Of a stretch of DNA of 52,383 bases, positions 16,899-25,479 are shown piece after piece. The translations under genes were made by a program, and so were the position numbers. The DNA is taken from positions 1-52,383 of the forward strand of contig JBAVQS010000253.1 of NCBI GenBank assembly GCA_049694275.1, in the 5' to 3' direction. The notes beneath the pieces are model-generated. The model did not search any database, was not told the origin of the DNA, and was given only the letters and a program-made list of their open reading frames with translations. This DNA is from JBAVQS01 sp049694275 (GTDB lineage: Bacteria > Chloroflexota > Anaerolineae > UBA4142 > SHND01). Numbering within the stretch: the stretch's first letter is position 1; the number at the start of each line of letters is the position of its first letter.

Positions 16899-18188
16899 TT
16901 AGTGAGCCAGTTCAGAAGAAGGGCAACTGTGCAGATTGCGCGCCGGCAGGATGGTGAGCCCATCTTCCGTCAGCGCCCGCGCAGTGCGATTGAGCGCCGC
17001 GTGCTTTTCCATATAGTTGCGTTCGAGCAATGGCATCTCCCCGCGGGCCTCGATTCCCTGCTTGTCGCGTAAATAGTCGAACAGGTCGGAGGGGTGATCG
17101 AGCCGCTGTTCGGCGTCCGGATCGCCCCCTTCATGCCGGGCGATCATGTTCGGGATCATCCAGGCCAGCTTGACCAGTTCGGCGCGCCGCAGGTAAGGCT
17201 GCTTGACGCTGTTCTTCCAGGTCTCGGTCACGTGATATTCGAGCCCTACCGACTCTTCCAGCCCGAGCGCGCGCCGTACCTGTGCACACCCTTCCAGCGT
17301 CTCGCGGTTGATGTTATCGTTCAGGTTCAACCCCGCCAGCGGCGTGGTCCCGTCCGGCCGCGCCAGGAGCCGCGCCGTCATCAATGCCCACAAAATCCCG
17401 AACGGGTTATCGGTGCCGAGCGAGGCTGAAATGCGGAACCGGGCATTAACGCCGAGCCGGAAGAGGAGATAGCCCAGCAGCGCGGTGCCGCTGTTGGCGT
17501 TAATGACCTGGGGGACGCCATAGTGGGTGTAATAATAGAGAAACTCGTCGAGCCATTTGCCAGCGTACTCGTTCAACTGGGTCGAGCCGCTGAGGTAACG
17601 CACAATCGAGCCGGGCGTATTGAGACGCCGGATCTCTTCCATCTCGCGCGTGTCGATCCGCTCGTTATATTCCGCGCCGGCAATCTGCATCGCCGCGACC
17701 ACCGCCAGCAATTCTCCCTGGTCCTGTTCCGATTCCTTGAGCCGCCGCGCCCGGATAAAACTCCCCGGCATCACCTCGCGATTCTCGATGGCCTGTTTCG
17801 CCTCGGCAATGAGCCAGGGGAAATACTGGAACCCGCTGATCTCTAATGCCACATAGCACGATTCGTCAAAATGGACCATGTCGGCGCGATGACCCAACAC
17901 CTGATAGCGATATTCGTTCAGGTTGACAAAGGCGCAGCGCTCGCACTGCTCGGCCAGCCATTCAAGGTCCTTGAGGTACGGCGAGTTTAGCTCGCGTAGC
18001 CGGGCCATGATATGGGGCACGGAGCGCGCGGCCGCGGCCTTTTGATTAATTTCTTCCGGGGTCCCGTACTTGCGCACAATGTCGAGGAAGGATTTGACAA
18101 CGCGATTGCCGGGATCGACCAAGAGGTTGTTGATCGCCTGGAGATTTTCGACTGGAATCTGCAACAGCGCTTGAAGGTTATCCGTCAT
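16899..18188 (-). CDS. conserved-looking protein of unknown function, MttB operon
   Basis: A 429-residue soluble protein not recognised. It has no signal peptide or transmembrane helix. The middle contains GTALLGYLLFRLGVNARFR, SLGTDNPFGILWALMTARLLA and GLNLNDNINRETLEGC, with alternating hydrophobic strands and helices that could form an alpha/beta barrel. Conserved-looking acidic and polar residues (FDESCYVALEISGFQY, EYHVTETWKNSVKQPY) suggest an enzyme. Its start is one base beyond the stop of the upstream zinc-ribbon gene, so it is translationally coupled. Being inside a corrinoid methyltransferase operon hints at a role in C1 or amine metabolism; that is inference only. Confidence 0.75.
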   Translation of the reverse strand: MTDNLQALLQIPVENLQAINNLLVDPGNRVVKSFLDIVRKYGTPEEINQKAAAARSVPHIMARLRELNSPYLKDLEWLAEQCERCAFVNLNEYRYQVLGHRADMVHFDESCYVALEISGFQYFPWLIAEAKQAIENREVMPGSFIRARRLKESEQDQGELLAVVAAMQIAGAEYNERIDTREMEEIRRLNTPGSIVRYLSGSTQLNEYAGKWLDEFLYYYTHYGVPQVINANSGTALLGYLLFRLGVNARFRISASLGTDNPFGILWALMTARLLARPDGTTPLAGLNLNDNINRETLEGCAQVRRALGLEESVGLEYHVTETWKNSVKQPYLRRAELVKLAWMIPNMIARHEGGDPDAEQRLDHPSDLFDYLRDKQGIEARGEMPLLERNYMEKHAALNRTARALTEDGLTILPARNLHSCPSSELAH

Positions 18189-18189
18189 T

Positions 18190-18771
18190 TCATGACCTCA
18201 TCGGTGTTCCACAATGCGGGCAGGCGACCGGGCGCCGCACTTGCCAGGGATCGATTCGTCGCGGCCCAAACCAGAAATGTCCCTTGCACTTGGGGCAGCG
18301 CCAGTTCTGCCAGGTAAAGAGGAGATAGCCCAGGACGAGCCCGAACGTCAGCACAAAAGCGAGCGGCGCCCAGGGCTGGACCTGAACCCACATCACGATA
18401 AACAGGACGACCAGCAGGCCAAATATGATATAGCTCATCCGAACCTGTTCCAGACGGCGACGATTGAACTCCTGCCGGATAAGCGCTTGAATGTCTACCG
18501 GCGCAGGCGGCTGGAACTGGAGCGCCTCGGTCGCCTGCTGCTGCAAGTCCGGATGCCCTGCCAGAAAAGCCTGGACCGCCGGCGATTGGAGCGCACTGGC
18601 GGCTATATCCCTCACCGCAGAGTCTGAATCGAACAACCGTGCGCCCACGAATGCCCGCACAATCCGATCCTCGGGTGGCAGCCCCGCCAGCTGCTCTATG
18701 GCCTGCCGGCGTACCGCGTCCACCCGGCTCTCGTTCAAATCGTTCAATAGCGCGACAATATCTAGAGACAA
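18190..18771 (-). CDS. membrane protein with helical-repeat N-terminus and C-terminal zinc ribbon
   Basis: A 193-residue protein. Residues 1-85 form HEAT-like helical repeats (VRRQAIEQLAGLPPEDRIV, VRDIAASAL). Two hydrophobic helices follow (about 115-155: YIIFGLLVVLFIVMWV, FVLTFGLVLGYLLF). The end carries CPKC...CPHC, a four-cysteine zinc ribbon. Function unknown. It is co-directional with the unknown 429-residue gene, with one base between stop and start. Start ATG 18771; the small membrane protein gene ends 27 bases upstream. Confidence 0.75.
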   Translation of the reverse strand: MSLDIVALLNDLNESRVDAVRRQAIEQLAGLPPEDRIVRAFVGARLFDSDSAVRDIAASALQSPAVQAFLAGHPDLQQQATEALQFQPPAPVDIQALIRQEFNRRRLEQVRMSYIIFGLLVVLFIVMWVQVQPWAPLAFVLTFGLVLGYLLFTWQNWRCPKCKGHFWFGPRRIDPWQVRRPVACPHCGTPMRS

Positions 18772-18798
18772 TCCCTGCTCCGTTGAAAGAAGGCTCGC

Positions 18799-19035
18799 TT
18801 ATTTTTCCTGCTGTCGGAAAAGGTCCCCAAACGTAATCCAGAATCCGATGAGCGCGCCGGCCAGGCTCAGAATGATATAGAGGCCGATCTGCGCGACGGA
18901 ATTAAAGGCCAGGTCCGGAAAGAGTTTTTCGGCGTTGCCCGGCAGGATCAACTGCAGCGAGTACAGGATCAGCCCACACATGACCGCAAGCATCAGCACG
19001 CGCCGGTAAAGACCGGGGATACGGTCGGGTTTCAT
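18799..19035 (-). CDS. small two-helix membrane protein
   Basis: A 78-residue hydrophobic protein with two membrane helices (LMLAVMCGLILYSLQLIL and IGLYIILSLAGALIGFWITF) and short charged ends. Function unknown. Start: ATG 19035 with GGAGG upstream; its ATG overlaps the TGA of the toroid gene in an ATGA junction. It may be a small subunit or assembly partner for the zinc-ribbon membrane protein encoded just downstream. Confidence 0.65.
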   Translation of the reverse strand: MKPDRIPGLYRRVLMLAVMCGLILYSLQLILPGNAEKLFPDLAFNSVAQIGLYIILSLAGALIGFWITFGDLFRQQEK

Positions 19036-20039
19036 TGCGCCTCCTGCCACTTTTTGAGCGCATACCGGGCGCGATAGGTGGCCCACTTGCTCTCCCGATG
19101 TTTGCGACCCAGCGCCACATGCATCGTGGAGACGTCCCGCTCAAGCCGCCAGCGACCGTTCGGCAGTTGCTTGGCCTGGAGCAGGTCCATCGCATCCTGC
19201 ATCCGCTCATCCTTGACGCCCAGTTCCAAAAGGGTAATCAGGATTTCAAGAAAATCGCCATAGACAAAACTGGGGAACGTGATTTCGTCGATCTCCTTGT
19301 GCAACAGCTTGTCGGGCGAATGGCTCGCGTGATAGACGCGATGGGCCAGGAAATATTCCGCCCCGCGCTGTACAAAGTCGCGGGTGGGCTGATCCCACCT
19401 TTCCGGAGCGAGCGCCGTGATCGCCTTGAGGGCCTTGAGACAGCCGGCATAGCACGAGTGCGCGCCGCAGCAACGATCGCGCGTCGCGCGGTAGGGAAAG
19501 ACTTTGGGAGTCGCAAAGCCGCCGTCGTCAAAACGGGTATATTCGACGAGGACCTCGCGCGCCTTGACAACGCGCGGGTCGTCACCATAGCCCAGACGCG
19601 TCAAAGCATACACCATATTTCCCTGAAAGCAAGGCGCCAGGTACTGGTTTCCCACCATCGAAAAAAGCCCGCTCGGCTCCCACGAGTGTTCAAGCACATA
19701 TTCGCACGTCCGGCGCACCCGCTCGTCGTCCGGGTCGGCAGCCAGATCGCTGAATAGCAACAGTTGCCAAACGGTTCCGCGATACTTGGGCAGATAACCA
19801 TAGCCAGCGCGCTCGGGGCCATATTCCTGGATCGTGGTTTCGTCCTCATAATGCCCCGCCTCGTTCAAGCGTGAGAGGATATTGGGGACCGCGCCGACCT
19901 GCATAATCTTGTGGCGCGCCGAACGAACGAGGAAATCGTCCTCCCTGTAATCCAACAGGTTGCGCAGCGACCAGTATTTGACGGAGGGATTATCCTCCTC
20001 CAATAACCACTCTATCACATTATTCCCATTGGTTCCCAT
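19032..20039 (-). CDS. alpha/alpha-toroid (prenyltransferase/squalene-cyclase-like repeat) protein
   Basis: A 335-residue protein built of helical repeats: NPSVKYWSLRNLLDY, GYLPKYRGTVWQLLLFSDL, QGNMVYALTRLGYGDD, LPNGRWRLERD. The pattern matches the terpenoid cyclase/prenyltransferase toroid. A Cys-rich patch DRCCGAHSCYAGC is compatible with a metal or cofactor site. There is no DxDD cyclase motif, so activity is unknown. ATG 20039 (MGTNGNN) is chosen because an AAGGGGGAGG ribosome site precedes it by nine bases. It is the first gene of the seven-gene minus-strand operon; its promoter should lie in 20040-20208, where only weak candidates are visible (minus-strand TTGACC at 20159-20154). Confidence 0.75.
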   Translation of the reverse strand: MGTNGNNVIEWLLEEDNPSVKYWSLRNLLDYREDDFLVRSARHKIMQVGAVPNILSRLNEAGHYEDETTIQEYGPERAGYGYLPKYRGTVWQLLLFSDLAADPDDERVRRTCEYVLEHSWEPSGLFSMVGNQYLAPCFQGNMVYALTRLGYGDDPRVVKAREVLVEYTRFDDGGFATPKVFPYRATRDRCCGAHSCYAGCLKALKAITALAPERWDQPTRDFVQRGAEYFLAHRVYHASHSPDKLLHKEIDEITFPSFVYGDFLEILITLLELGVKDERMQDAMDLLQAKQLPNGRWRLERDVSTMHVALGRKHRESKWATYRARYALKKWQEAQ

Positions 20040-20208
20040 CGCGGGCGACCTCCCCCTTTGCCCGAACAATTGGTTTAATCGCTCCACGGGTGTTCCGCCG
20101 GGCGGAGCGATACCTTCCCCAATGGCTCAGCCTACAGACAACAGGTCCAAGTCCGGTCAAAATCGAGTGTGGTCTTGGTCTAACAAAGGTTCATACATTT
20201 CTATACTA

Positions 20209-22158
20209 TCACCGGCATGCCTGGCGCCAGGCGTCCAGGTTGCGATGCTTGAAGATCACATTGGCATTCATGGCGTTCAGTACCGGGCAGAATTGCGATG
20301 GCTGGACGCCGGTGTCGGTATATTCGGCGTCAAACGACGCCTTGCCGGCGGCAATGAATGGCTTGAGGCCGCTGCACTCGCTCTGGGCATAGCAGTCTTC
20401 AACCAACTGCCAGTTATAGAGGGGCAAGAGATCGGTTACCTGCTCCAGATCGTTCTTGAGGCCGATCGACAGTCCGCGCGCGTGCGCCTCGTTCGCCAGG
20501 AAAGTGTTGTAGGCAATTTGATCTGCATAGCTGAGCGGAAAGCCCGTGCTGTTGCTATAGCCGTCGATGTTGTCCGGCTCGAGGCCATCAAACCCCTTTT
20601 GTTTGCACAGGTCCATCCGCGCCCGCATGATCGGGCCCAGCACATCGATCCGGCGAATGTCGAGCCAGTATTCACCGCCCCAACCCTGGTCCGGATTCCC
20701 GATGACGGAAGCGGGAAACTGGCCGGCGTCGGGACGCCAATTTTCAAAGGTGCCCGCGCTGATATAGCAGATGACCTTGTGTCCCTGTGCGTGCAGCGCA
20801 GCGACCGTGCCCGCGGTATTGTCGAAGAGATCAATGTCGTACATATTCACGTTGAACGAGGTATCCATGGTCCCGTCGAGTTGCCACTGCCAACTTGTGT
20901 TTAACGGCGGTCGCCAGACGCCGCCGGGAGTGGCGGTCGGAGAGGCCGTCGCCGTAATCGTCGCCGTGGCCGTCTGCGTGGCGCTAGGCGTCGCGGTGCG
21001 TGTGGCTGTCGCCGTCTGCGTGGCGCTAGGCGTCGCGGTGTGTGTGGCTGTCGCCGTCTGCGTGGCGCCGGGCGTCACGGTACGCGTCGCCGTCGCCGTC
21101 GCCGTCGCGTAAAGCGTAGGCGTGCGAGTCGCAGACGCGGCCGGCGTGGGCGTGTTCCCACTGAGGAGCGGCGCCGCAATCCGCCACAAGGCCGCGGGTT
21201 TTGCGCCGATCCCTGGATGCGAGGCAAAGGCAATCCACCGGCCGTCAGGTGACCAGGACGGTGCGCTGTCTGTGCTGGCGCTATTCGTGGTCACACGCAC
21301 CGGCGCGCCGCCGGTTGAGGGAACCACAAAGAGGTTGGGGACAGGGAGCGTACCCTGATCGGACGAATAGACAATCCACCTGCCATCCGGCGACCAGCTC
21401 GCGTCGGTATCGCCGCCGCTCGCCGTGATCTCCTGGACATTGCTGCCATCCGGCGACATGGTATATAGATTCCATGAATCGCTCCCGATCTGACTGCGCT
21501 GAAATACGATGCGGTCGCCGGACGGGGACCAGTTCGGTTCCATGTCGCTCGTCCCGCCATCTGGGCCGCTCGTCAACATGGTCAATCCGGTCCCGTCCAC
21601 GCGCACCTTCCAGATGCTCCCCTGCTGTGGATTGGCGTTGTTATCGACTTCAAATACAATCCACTGGCCATCAGGCGACCAACTGGGTTCGACGTAATAG
21701 CTGTTCGAGCTATGGGTAGTCACGCGAGCGAGTCCCGACCCATTCGGCGCACTCGTCCAGATCTCGTCCGTCGCCTGGCGGTCCGAAGAAAAAACGAGTC
21801 GGTTCGTCGTCGCATTCCATGCCGCGCCCGGCAGGCTGACGGCCTGTTGCCCGGCCTCGTCGAGCGCCTTGACCGGTGACCGGGTGCTTGTCGGCAACCG
21901 GTAGATACCGGCCCGCCCGCCATCATAGCCCGAGTAATAGAGCGTGAACACAAGCGACTGCCCATCGGGAGACCAGGCGGGGTTTTGCGCGCTTTTGGGC
22001 GCCACAGGCATATAGAGCCGCTGCGCCCCATCTGCCCGCTGCGCCGCCACCGCCCCCACCACCGGCGACGCCAGTGTGTTCGAGCCGGTTGCCAGCAGCA
22101 GGGCCATGATTGTCAAGGCCATGGATAACGCCAGAATCACGATTCTTTTGTAGAACAT
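20209..22158 (-). CDS. secreted TolB-like beta-propeller fused to GH114-type TIM barrel
   Basis: A 649-residue exported protein. After a signal peptide (about 1-30) come five or six PD40/TolB propeller blades, each with an SWSPDG-type motif (WSPDGQSLVF, WSPDGQWIVF, WSPSGDRIVF, WSPDGRWIVY, WSPDGRWIAF). A Thr/Ala-rich linker of tandem 14-residue units follows. The C-terminal 240 residues resemble glycoside hydrolase family 114 (endo-alpha-1,4-polygalactosaminidase-like): TSWQWQLDGTMD, KVICYISAGTFENWRPD, LDIRRID, GFDGLEPDNIDGY, GLKNDLEQV. A likely role is attack on an amino-sugar exopolysaccharide, with the propeller as binding module (inference). The second of two adjacent ATGs gives the best distance to GGAGG. 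Confidence 0.85.
   Translation of the reverse strand: MFYKRIVILALSMALTIMALLLATGSNTLASPVVGAVAAQRADGAQRLYMPVAPKSAQNPAWSPDGQSLVFTLYYSGYDGGRAGIYRLPTSTRSPVKALDEAGQQAVSLPGAAWNATTNRLVFSSDRQATDEIWTSAPNGSGLARVTTHSSNSYYVEPSWSPDGQWIVFEVDNNANPQQGSIWKVRVDGTGLTMLTSGPDGGTSDMEPNWSPSGDRIVFQRSQIGSDSWNLYTMSPDGSNVQEITASGGDTDASWSPDGRWIVYSSDQGTLPVPNLFVVPSTGGAPVRVTTNSASTDSAPSWSPDGRWIAFASHPGIGAKPAALWRIAAPLLSGNTPTPAASATRTPTLYATATATATRTVTPGATQTATATHTATPSATQTATATRTATPSATQTATATITATASPTATPGGVWRPPLNTSWQWQLDGTMDTSFNVNMYDIDLFDNTAGTVAALHAQGHKVICYISAGTFENWRPDAGQFPASVIGNPDQGWGGEYWLDIRRIDVLGPIMRARMDLCKQKGFDGLEPDNIDGYSNSTGFPLSYADQIAYNTFLANEAHARGLSIGLKNDLEQVTDLLPLYNWQLVEDCYAQSECSGLKPFIAAGKASFDAEYTDTGVQPSQFCPVLNAMNANVIFKHRNLDAWRQACR
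20972..21097. repeat. three 42-bp tandem repeats encoding a Thr/Ala linker
   Basis: Units at 20972-21013, 21014-21055 and 21056-21097 begin with GTCTGCGTGGCGC. The first two are nearly identical and the third is more diverged. Each encodes 14 residues of the T-A-T-x-T-A-T-P-S-A-T-Q type on the minus strand, separating propeller and GH114 domains. Unit number is likely to vary between strains. Confidence 0.85.
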
Positions 22159-22257
22159 CATTGAGCCTCCTCTGTTTTGCGCCCATCTTAGCGTATTCAT
22201 GCGCGTGCTGCTGGACGACAAGTAGGCGCAAAAGGGGCGCAGAGCGGACGCCACTTG

Positions 22258-22287
22258 TTTACCAGCCGACCGGAATCCGACTATAAT
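22258..22287 (+). promoter_or_regulatory. promoter of the Ser/Thr kinase gene, predicted leaderless
   Basis: TTTACC (22258-22263), an 18-base spacer and TATAAT (22282-22287) lie so close to the ATG at 22299 that transcription would begin about five bases before it. No Shine-Dalgarno sequence is present, consistent with a leaderless or near-leaderless mRNA. Confidence 0.5.
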
Positions 22288-22298
22288 GGGCGTATCGT

Positions 22299-24665
22299 AT
22301 GAGCGCGCCTCCTTCTCCCGGTACTCGATTCGGTCATTTCCATCTGGATACCCTTGTCGGTCAAGGGGGAATGGGCGTTGTCTACCGGGCCACCGACTTG
22401 GAGCACGAACGGACCGTCGCGCTCAAGCTGCTCGCCCCGCATCTCGCGCAAGACACCAGAGCGTTGGCTCGCTTTCACCGTGAGGCGGCTGCGGCTGCAC
22501 AATTGCAACATCCCCATATTGCAGCGCTCTATGAATTTGGAGAGGAGGCGGGACAGCCGTTTATCGCGTTTGAGTGGATCGAGGGACAAACACTCCAGGA
22601 ACTGCTTATCGCAGAAGGGCCGCTGCCGCTGGGTCGTGCGCTCACCCTGTTCGACCAACTTGCCCAGGCGCTCGACGCGGCGCATCTCCACGGCATCATT
22701 CACCGCGATGTAAAACCCGCCAACATTCTGGTGGACGCAAAGGACCATGCCACGCTTGTCGATTTTGGCCTCGCGTGGCTCGCGGTTGCGCCCTCCATCA
22801 CCGCGACTGGCGCCATCTTTGGCACCCCGCGCTATATGTCGCCGGAACAGATTGAGGACAAGCCCCTCGACGGACGGTCCGATCTGTACAGCCTGGCGCT
22901 GGTCCTCTACGAGATGCTCGCCGGACGTCCGCCGTTCGATGCGACGACGACGCCCGCGCTTTTGCATCAGCAGCTTGCCACACCCCCGCCGTCGATTCGC
23001 GAGATCAACCCACGCCTGCCGTCATACATTCAAAAGGGCCTCGAAAAGGCGCTTGCCAAGAATCCCGCCGACCGGTTTCCGAGCGGTGCAGCAATGAGCG
23101 CAGCCCTGCATTCACGCTCACGCGCGCAGGAGGAAAAGGCATATGAAGACCTCTGGCACAGGGCGCATTCGCCTAAAGGATTCGCCTTTGTTTTTTTGGC
23201 CTATGCAATCCCTTTGGGCATCATAGCCTGTATTGCCGCTTTTTTGTTGCTTGCCCGGCCGGCGTTAACCCCGCAAGTACAGGGACCGGCCAATTCCACA
23301 TCCACCCCCAGCGCCGGCGAGACGAACGAGAGCAAGGTCGCCCTCCCGGTATTCAGCACGACCGCGACGAGTACACTCACCGCCGATACGCCGACCGCGA
23401 CCGGCCCATTGCTCTTGTCGACAAGCACGGCGGCGATTACCAATCGGGCCAGCGCAGCTCGCACACCAACCCTGCCTCCTACTGCCACTTTACCGGCTAA
23501 TCCGGCGACGGCCACCAACACGCCAGCCCCCACTCCGATGCCATCCACTGCGCCAACACGGACGCTGCCGCCGGCCCCACCGGCGCCGACTTCGGCATCG
23601 CCCAACTCGAACGGGATGTGGAGTTTGCCTGGCGGAGATGCGGCGCGCAGTGGAATCATTCCCGATGGACTCGGGACACTCCAACCCAACCCGCGCTGGA
23701 CCTATGCGCCCGGCGCAAAACTGTCGGCAAACCTGCTGGCAACCGGCGGTCATGTCATTATGGCATTGGACGGCGGCAAGCTCCGCGCAATTGACTGGAA
23801 GACCAGCACACTCAATTGGGAAACGCCGCTGTCCACCAACCTGGCCGGACCGCTTGCCATCTATTCGGGGACGGCGAATGATTATGTCATTGTCCCGACA
23901 ATCGATGGGCTGCACTCGATAATAACAGACAATGGGAACGAGGCCTGGCATACCGGGACGAGCGACTTGCACGGCATCGTCGCAGAAGGGGTTGATGTCG
24001 GGGATGACGGGACAGTTTATGCCGCGACCGATAGCGGATGGCTGAACGTGCTCGACCCACTCACGGGCAAATCCCTTTGGACGCTCCAACTTTCGTCCAC
24101 CGCACGCGTGGCTATCCCTCCAGCGCTCACCGGAACGATCTTACTGGTCGCCAGCAGTGACCAGCAGCTTTACGCCGTCAATCTCACCCGGCGCACCGTC
24201 GCCTACCAGGTTGCCACAGGCGGAACGCCGGTTGCGATGACCATCGACGAGAACCAGGGAATCGCCTATCTCGGGACCAATCAGGGCCACATCACCGCAT
24301 TCGCGATTGACACCGGCGCGGCACTATGGACAACCGACGCGGATAGCGGGGTGATCGGATTTGCCGCCGATGGACCCCATCTCTTTGCAACGACAGTCAG
24401 GGGGAGTATCTATGCCTGGAATAGTCAATCCGGCGCGGCGCTGTGGCACGCGGCCATCCCCAATGGACTGAACGCGCCGCCGTTGACCAACAAGCAATCG
24501 GTGATCGTGAGCACGCCGGCCGGCGACATTCGCTTTTATGATACGGCCAGTGGAACCGAAGCCGCAAACCGCCGAATCAGCGCCGGACATTCCATCACAA
24601 CCCTCGCCCCCGCCGGCGGCTGGCTCTATACGGGAGGAGACGGCATCGTTTGCTTCTCGCCCTGA
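22299..24665 (+). CDS. transmembrane Ser/Thr protein kinase with extracytoplasmic PQQ-like propeller
   Basis: A 788-residue Hanks-type kinase. The cytoplasmic kinase domain (about 12-272) has the Gly loop GQGGMGVVY, ATP lysine K43, catalytic HRDVKPAN (D137), DFG at 155-157 and GTPRYMSPEQ. All key residues are intact. A single membrane helix spans about 294-318, then a Thr/Pro-rich stalk to about 440. The C-terminal sensor is a propeller of PQQ/BamB-like blades (LRAIDWKTSTLNWE, NVLDPLTGKSLWTL, YAVNLTRRTVAYQV, TAFAIDTGAALWTT, YAWNSQSGAALWHA). It should phosphorylate cytoplasmic partners in response to an outside signal. The FHA-winged-helix gene 20 bases downstream is the obvious partner. Confidence 0.93.
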   Translation: MSAPPSPGTRFGHFHLDTLVGQGGMGVVYRATDLEHERTVALKLLAPHLAQDTRALARFHREAAAAAQLQHPHIAALYEFGEEAGQPFIAFEWIEGQTLQELLIAEGPLPLGRALTLFDQLAQALDAAHLHGIIHRDVKPANILVDAKDHATLVDFGLAWLAVAPSITATGAIFGTPRYMSPEQIEDKPLDGRSDLYSLALVLYEMLAGRPPFDATTTPALLHQQLATPPPSIREINPRLPSYIQKGLEKALAKNPADRFPSGAAMSAALHSRSRAQEEKAYEDLWHRAHSPKGFAFVFLAYAIPLGIIACIAAFLLLARPALTPQVQGPANSTSTPSAGETNESKVALPVFSTTATSTLTADTPTATGPLLLSTSTAAITNRASAARTPTLPPTATLPANPATATNTPAPTPMPSTAPTRTLPPAPPAPTSASPNSNGMWSLPGGDAARSGIIPDGLGTLQPNPRWTYAPGAKLSANLLATGGHVIMALDGGKLRAIDWKTSTLNWETPLSTNLAGPLAIYSGTANDYVIVPTIDGLHSIITDNGNEAWHTGTSDLHGIVAEGVDVGDDGTVYAATDSGWLNVLDPLTGKSLWTLQLSSTARVAIPPALTGTILLVASSDQQLYAVNLTRRTVAYQVATGGTPVAMTIDENQGIAYLGTNQGHITAFAIDTGAALWTTDADSGVIGFAADGPHLFATTVRGSIYAWNSQSGAALWHAAIPNGLNAPPLTNKQSVIVSTPAGDIRFYDTASGTEAANRRISAGHSITTLAPAGGWLYTGGDGIVCFSP

Positions 24666-24685
24666 ATCGGATTTTACAATTACCC

Positions 24686-25321
24686 ATGTCTTTTCCCAAC
24701 CTCTCCGGCAACCTACCCGGCGTAACGCTTACGCAGTGGCCGCTCGATACGAACGCATTCCTGATCGGGCGCGAGCCGCCCGCACAACTGGTCATCCCGT
24801 TACGCCCGATCTCGCGTCAACAGGCGCGAATCACCTGTATCGACCAGAGCTATTACATCGCCGACCTGGACAGCCGGAATGGGACCTTTGTCAACGGCGA
24901 GCCACTGGGCCGCGAGCCCCGGCGATTGCACGACGGCGACGAGATTGTCCTGGCAGGCGTGGTGACACTCACCTTTAACGATCCGGGTGAAACGAGCGAT
25001 GGCCCGCGCGTGGGCCGCCTCACCGGCGTCTGGATCGATCCTGAAAAGCATCTAGTGTGGGTGGACGGACGTCAGATCGAACCGCCCCTCTCGGCTGCGC
25101 AATATCAACTCCTTACCCTGCTCTACTTCTCTCCGGGGCAGATCATCTCACGCGAGGTCATCGTCAACGCCGTCTGGCCCGATGTTGCCATAGAGGGAGT
25201 GAGCGAAGAAGCGGTTGATGCGCTGATCAAGCGCCTGCGCCAGCGCCTGCGCGAGGCTCAGCCGGACCGCGACTATATCCAGGTGATTCGGAAACAGGGC
25301 CTGCGCCTGAACAACCCGTGA
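24686..25321 (+). CDS. FHA domain-winged helix DNA-binding regulator
   Basis: A 211-residue protein. The N-terminal FHA domain (about 24-96) has the conserved phosphothreonine-binding residues GRE (28-30), SRQQARI (43 on) and DSRNGTFVNG (62-71). The C-terminal OmpR/ToxR-type winged helix (about 122-208) has LSAAQYQLLTLLYFSPGQIISREVIVNAVW written in shorter form as LSAAQYQLLTLL and SREVIVNAVWP, then DALIKRLRQRLRE as the recognition region. FHA domains bind phospho-Thr proteins, so this looks like the transcription factor switched by the adjacent kinase. The order FHA-then-HTH is the reverse of mycobacterial EmbR. ATG 24686 is preferred; a longer frame overlaps the kinase 3' end. Confidence 0.92.
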   Translation: MSFPNLSGNLPGVTLTQWPLDTNAFLIGREPPAQLVIPLRPISRQQARITCIDQSYYIADLDSRNGTFVNGEPLGREPRRLHDGDEIVLAGVVTLTFNDPGETSDGPRVGRLTGVWIDPEKHLVWVDGRQIEPPLSAAQYQLLTLLYFSPGQIISREVIVNAVWPDVAIEGVSEEAVDALIKRLRQRLREAQPDRDYIQVIRKQGLRLNNP

Positions 25322-25479
25322 GGGCCCCCTCTCACCCGCTTTTCGTCCGGCAAGCAAGATTCAATCGATCACGAAAAAGCCTTGTGCAGTTTTGCATGAA
25401 TTAGATTACAATAGGGTTGAGCGCAGGCCGCGCTAGAGTCGAGGGCATGGCCGAATGGTTTCGGCGGGGAAACTTGTCA

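Noticed and set aside
20219..20232. 14-bp palindrome GCCTGGCGCCAGGC
   Set aside because: It lies inside the coding end of the GH114 fusion gene, has no T-run and is expected by chance in GC-rich DNA.
20972..21097. CRISPR-like or other non-coding repeat array
   Set aside because: Direct tandem units without spacers, in frame with a Thr-rich protein linker.
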